A stretch of DNA of 8,084 bases from Chloroflexota bacterium. Lineage in GTDB: Bacteria > Chloroflexota > Anaerolineae > Anaerolineales > Anaerolineaceae. This document shows, one piece after another, positions 5,959-8,084 of the stretch. The notes below the pieces were generated by a model, which was not told the DNA's origin, ran no database searches, and saw nothing but the letters and a program-made list of their open reading frames with translations. The position numbers were made by a program, and so were the translations under genes. Numbering within the stretch: the first letter of the stretch is position 1; every line of letters starts with the position of its first letter. The DNA lies in NCBI GenBank assembly GCA_011053085.1, contig DSBE01000072.1, positions 1 through 8,084 on the forward strand, given 5' to 3'.

Positions 5959-8084
5959 TTCCTCTCAAGCTAACGCTTTGCGGGTTTCTGTCTTATCGTG
6001 AAGAGACCACCCTGGATTTCAGCGGCATTGAGGTAGCCTGTATCAGCGGACAGAACGGTGCGGGTAAATCTTCCTTGCTGGATGCGATCACGTGGGCTTT
6101 GTTCGGCAAAGCACGCAGTGCTGATGATGATTTGATCACACTTGGCAAAGAAGAAGCTCAGGTCACGCTGGAATATGAGTATGAGCGAGACCGTTATCGC
6201 ATTGAACGATCAAAGAAAAAAGGTGCCACCAAACAGGTGCAATTGAATGTATGGGACGCAGATGCAGAAAAGTGGGTCAATTTTTCTGAAGAAACCAACA
6301 CGGCCACGCAGAATAAGTTGGAGCGCATTCTGCGTGTGGATTACGATACATTCATCAATGCCTCTTTTTTCCTGCAGGGCAAAGCGGATCTGTTTGCGCA
6401 GCAGCGGCCTTCAGAACGCAAACAAACCCTGGCAAAGATCCTTGAATTGGATGTGTGGGATGAATACCAGAAAAAAACCGCCGATGTGCGTCGCGAATTG
6501 GAATCCGAGCTGGGAATTTTAGACGGGCGCCTGCAATGGATTGCAGATGATCTTAGCAAAGAAGACCAGATCAAACATGATTTGGTCGAGAAAAAGGCAA
6601 AATTAGCCCAGGTGGAAATGCTGGTTGCCACCCAGGAAAAGCTGGTGGATGAGATCAGTAAACAACAGGAGCGCATTGCCAACCAGAAAAAGCAAGCTGC
6701 TTTGCTGGAGCGCAATGTTTACAGTATCCAGGCCCGCCTGAAGGATGCAGAAGCTGTCTACCAGAAAACGGCTGATAAGCAGGGCCGTTATCAAAATTTA
6801 TTGGAAAACGCAGCCACGATCACGGCAGATTATAAGAACTGGCAGCAGCAGCAATCAAGGCTGGACCAGATGGATGTAACCGCCAAACGGTTTAACGAAG
6901 CACGCATACAACGCGAGTTTCCTTACCAGACCCTTACACAAACCCAAACCAGATTGGAAGCGGAAGTGCATCATTTACAGGTGCGTGCGCAAGAAATGCA
7001 AACAATTGCGGACAACTGTGCCCAACAGGTGAAAGAACTGGAAAAAGCCAACCAGGAATACCAGGCGACATTTGAAAAAACGCAGCAGTATGTGCCTCTT
7101 GAGGACAGATACGACACGCTTGATATTCAAAAGAATGAACTGCAGCACGAGTACCTGACGATTCAATTAGAACTTGACCGGCTGCAGGACCGCGAGAAGA
7201 AACTGCGCGGGTTGACTGCCACCATCTGCCCGACCTGCGGACAGCCGCTTACAGCGGAACATCGCGAAGCGTTGCTCACACAGTATCAGGAACAAGCGCG
7301 TCAGTTGAAAGCAGACCATGATGAAAAAAAGGCGCAATTGACAGCCCTCAAACAGGAGTTGGAGCAACTGGACGGGGAGATCAAGAGGTTAAAGGATATA
7401 GAACAAAGAGTATTGGTGGGTACCCTGGGGAAGAAGATCACATCTCTGACAGGGAACATTGAACGCATGCAGCAGGAATTGGACGCATGGCAGGCAGGCG
7501 GCAGGATGCGTTTGCAGGAAGTTCAACACATGATAGAAAACGCGGATTTCTGCCATGAGGAACGGGCAGCTTTGGCAGTGATTGATGCGGCGTTGAAAGA
7601 ACTTGGTTATGATCCTGCTGAACATGAAACCTTGCGGAAACAGGTGCAAGAAGGCCGCCGATATGGGCAGGCGTATCAGGAGATGAAAGAAGCCCAAGGT
7701 GTGTTGGGGGAATTGGCACAGGTGCTGTTGATGCAGGAACAGGCAGTGATTTCTGAGCAGAAAGCGCTGGCAGAAGCTACAGAACTGTATGAGCAATCGC
7801 AGGAACTCCTGAATGAGTACTTGGTTGGCGCAGGAGATTATGCGAGTGAACACAAGCGTTTGTCCGATCTGCGTGGTGAAATGAACCAGACACGCCAGGC
7901 AGTTGGTGGGGTTGAACAGCGGCTGCATGCACTCGAAGACAGACGAAAATCTCAGGCTACATTACAGGAAGAGCGATCGCAAATCGCCAAAAAGGTTGAC
8001 CGGTACAAAATCTTAGAAGACGCATTCGGCAAGAATGGTGTGCCGGCATTGTTAATCGAACAATCCATTCCAGAGATCGAGGAA
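5955..8084 (+). CDS. sbcC: SbcC/Rad50-family ATPase, 5' part (runs off window end)
   Basis: ATPase and DNA-tethering subunit of the SbcCD nuclease complex. The frame is open for 710 codons to the last base and the 3' end is cut by the window. The start ATG overlaps the upstream stop as ATGA and has GAGGAACAGG before it. The N-terminal ATPase lobe (about 1-160) has Walker A, G32-QNGAGKSS-40, and the Q-loop FFLQGKAD with Q141. A first coiled-coil arm (about 165-420) leads to the zinc hook C425-P-T-C428, followed by GQPL. The second arm runs from about 430 to 685. The segment FGKNGVPALLIEQSIPEIEE at the very end starts the C-terminal lobe. The signature motif, Walker B and D-loop lie beyond the window. 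The arms are about 260 residues each, so the full protein should be roughly 850-870 aa, shorter than the about 1,050 aa of E. coli SbcC and close to archaeal Rad50. The gene is coupled to CNNM and, through it, to sbcD. Confidence 0.95.
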   Translation, partial: MIPLKLTLCGFLSYREETTLDFSGIEVACISGQNGAGKSSLLDAITWALFGKARSADDDLITLGKEEAQVTLEYEYERDRYRIERSKKKGATKQVQLNVWDADAEKWVNFSEETNTATQNKLERILRVDYDTFINASFFLQGKADLFAQQRPSERKQTLAKILELDVWDEYQKKTADVRRELESELGILDGRLQWIADDLSKEDQIKHDLVEKKAKLAQVEMLVATQEKLVDEISKQQERIANQKKQAALLERNVYSIQARLKDAEAVYQKTADKQGRYQNLLENAATITADYKNWQQQQSRLDQMDVTAKRFNEARIQREFPYQTLTQTQTRLEAEVHHLQVRAQEMQTIADNCAQQVKELEKANQEYQATFEKTQQYVPLEDRYDTLDIQKNELQHEYLTIQLELDRLQDREKKLRGLTATICPTCGQPLTAEHREALLTQYQEQARQLKADHDEKKAQLTALKQELEQLDGEIKRLKDIEQRVLVGTLGKKITSLTGNIERMQQELDAWQAGGRMRLQEVQHMIENADFCHEERAALAVIDAALKELGYDPAEHETLRKQVQEGRRYGQAYQEMKEAQGVLGELAQVLLMQEQAVISEQKALAEATELYEQSQELLNEYLVGAGDYASEHKRLSDLRGEMNQTRQAVGGVEQRLHALEDRRKSQATLQEERSQIAKKVDRYKILEDAFGKNGVPALLIEQSIPEIEE

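Noticed and set aside
6247..6522. 91-codon + strand frame inside sbcC
   Set aside because: The sbcC frame runs unbroken through it with the Q-loop motif, and this frame's product (Arg/Trp/Cys-rich) looks like an out-of-frame reading.
7227..7238. CPTC motif as a separate zinc-finger protein
   Set aside because: Its place in the middle of the long coiled coil of sbcC marks it as the Rad50-type zinc hook.
7389..7928. 179-codon open frame on the - strand
   Set aside because: It lies wholly opposite the sbcC coiled-coil region. The translation is rich in Leu, Phe, Cys, His and Gln, as expected from the complement of Glu/Gln/Lys-rich codons, and it matches no family I recognise.

Overview
The window carries six genes, all on the + strand and tightly packed, with no RNA genes, mobile elements, CRISPR array or long repeats that I could see. 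Base composition is mixed, near 50 % GC by eye. The gene content (a soluble GAF-PAS histidine kinase, and SbcD/SbcC proteins with a compact coiled coil and a CPTC hook) looks bacterial. It is reminiscent of Chloroflexota, perhaps Anaerolineae, but that assignment is an impression from protein style and not a proof.

Layout: 10-744 is a membrane-anchored M23-type cell-wall peptidase. 769-2367 is a cytoplasmic GAF-PAS-HisKA-HATPase sensor kinase whose start lies 24 nt after the previous stop. A 93-nt gap follows, holding a promoter-like TACAAT and an imperfect hairpin. 2461-3306 is a metallo-beta-lactamase-fold protein with an altered metal site. After 20 nt comes 3327-4580, the nuclease subunit SbcD (Mre11 homologue). 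4567-5958 is a CNNM/CorC-type membrane transporter (DUF21, CBS pair, CorC_HlyC domain). 5955-8084 is the 5' part of sbcC (Rad50 homologue), which runs off the window end with its C-terminal ATPase lobe missing.

The last three genes are linked by stop/start overlaps of 14 (or 11) and 4 nt, so they are very probably co-transcribed and translationally coupled. SbcD and SbcC form one DNA double-strand-end/hairpin nuclease complex. The membrane ion-transport protein coded between them is the main oddity here. The peptidase, the kinase and the MBL-fold protein have no obvious shared pathway with the repair genes. No response regulator for the kinase is present.

I did not find convincing evidence of a wholly new system. 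The points most worth checking are the sbcD-CNNM-sbcC arrangement, the degenerate MBL active site, and the start signals with a -10-like box unusually close to the start codon.
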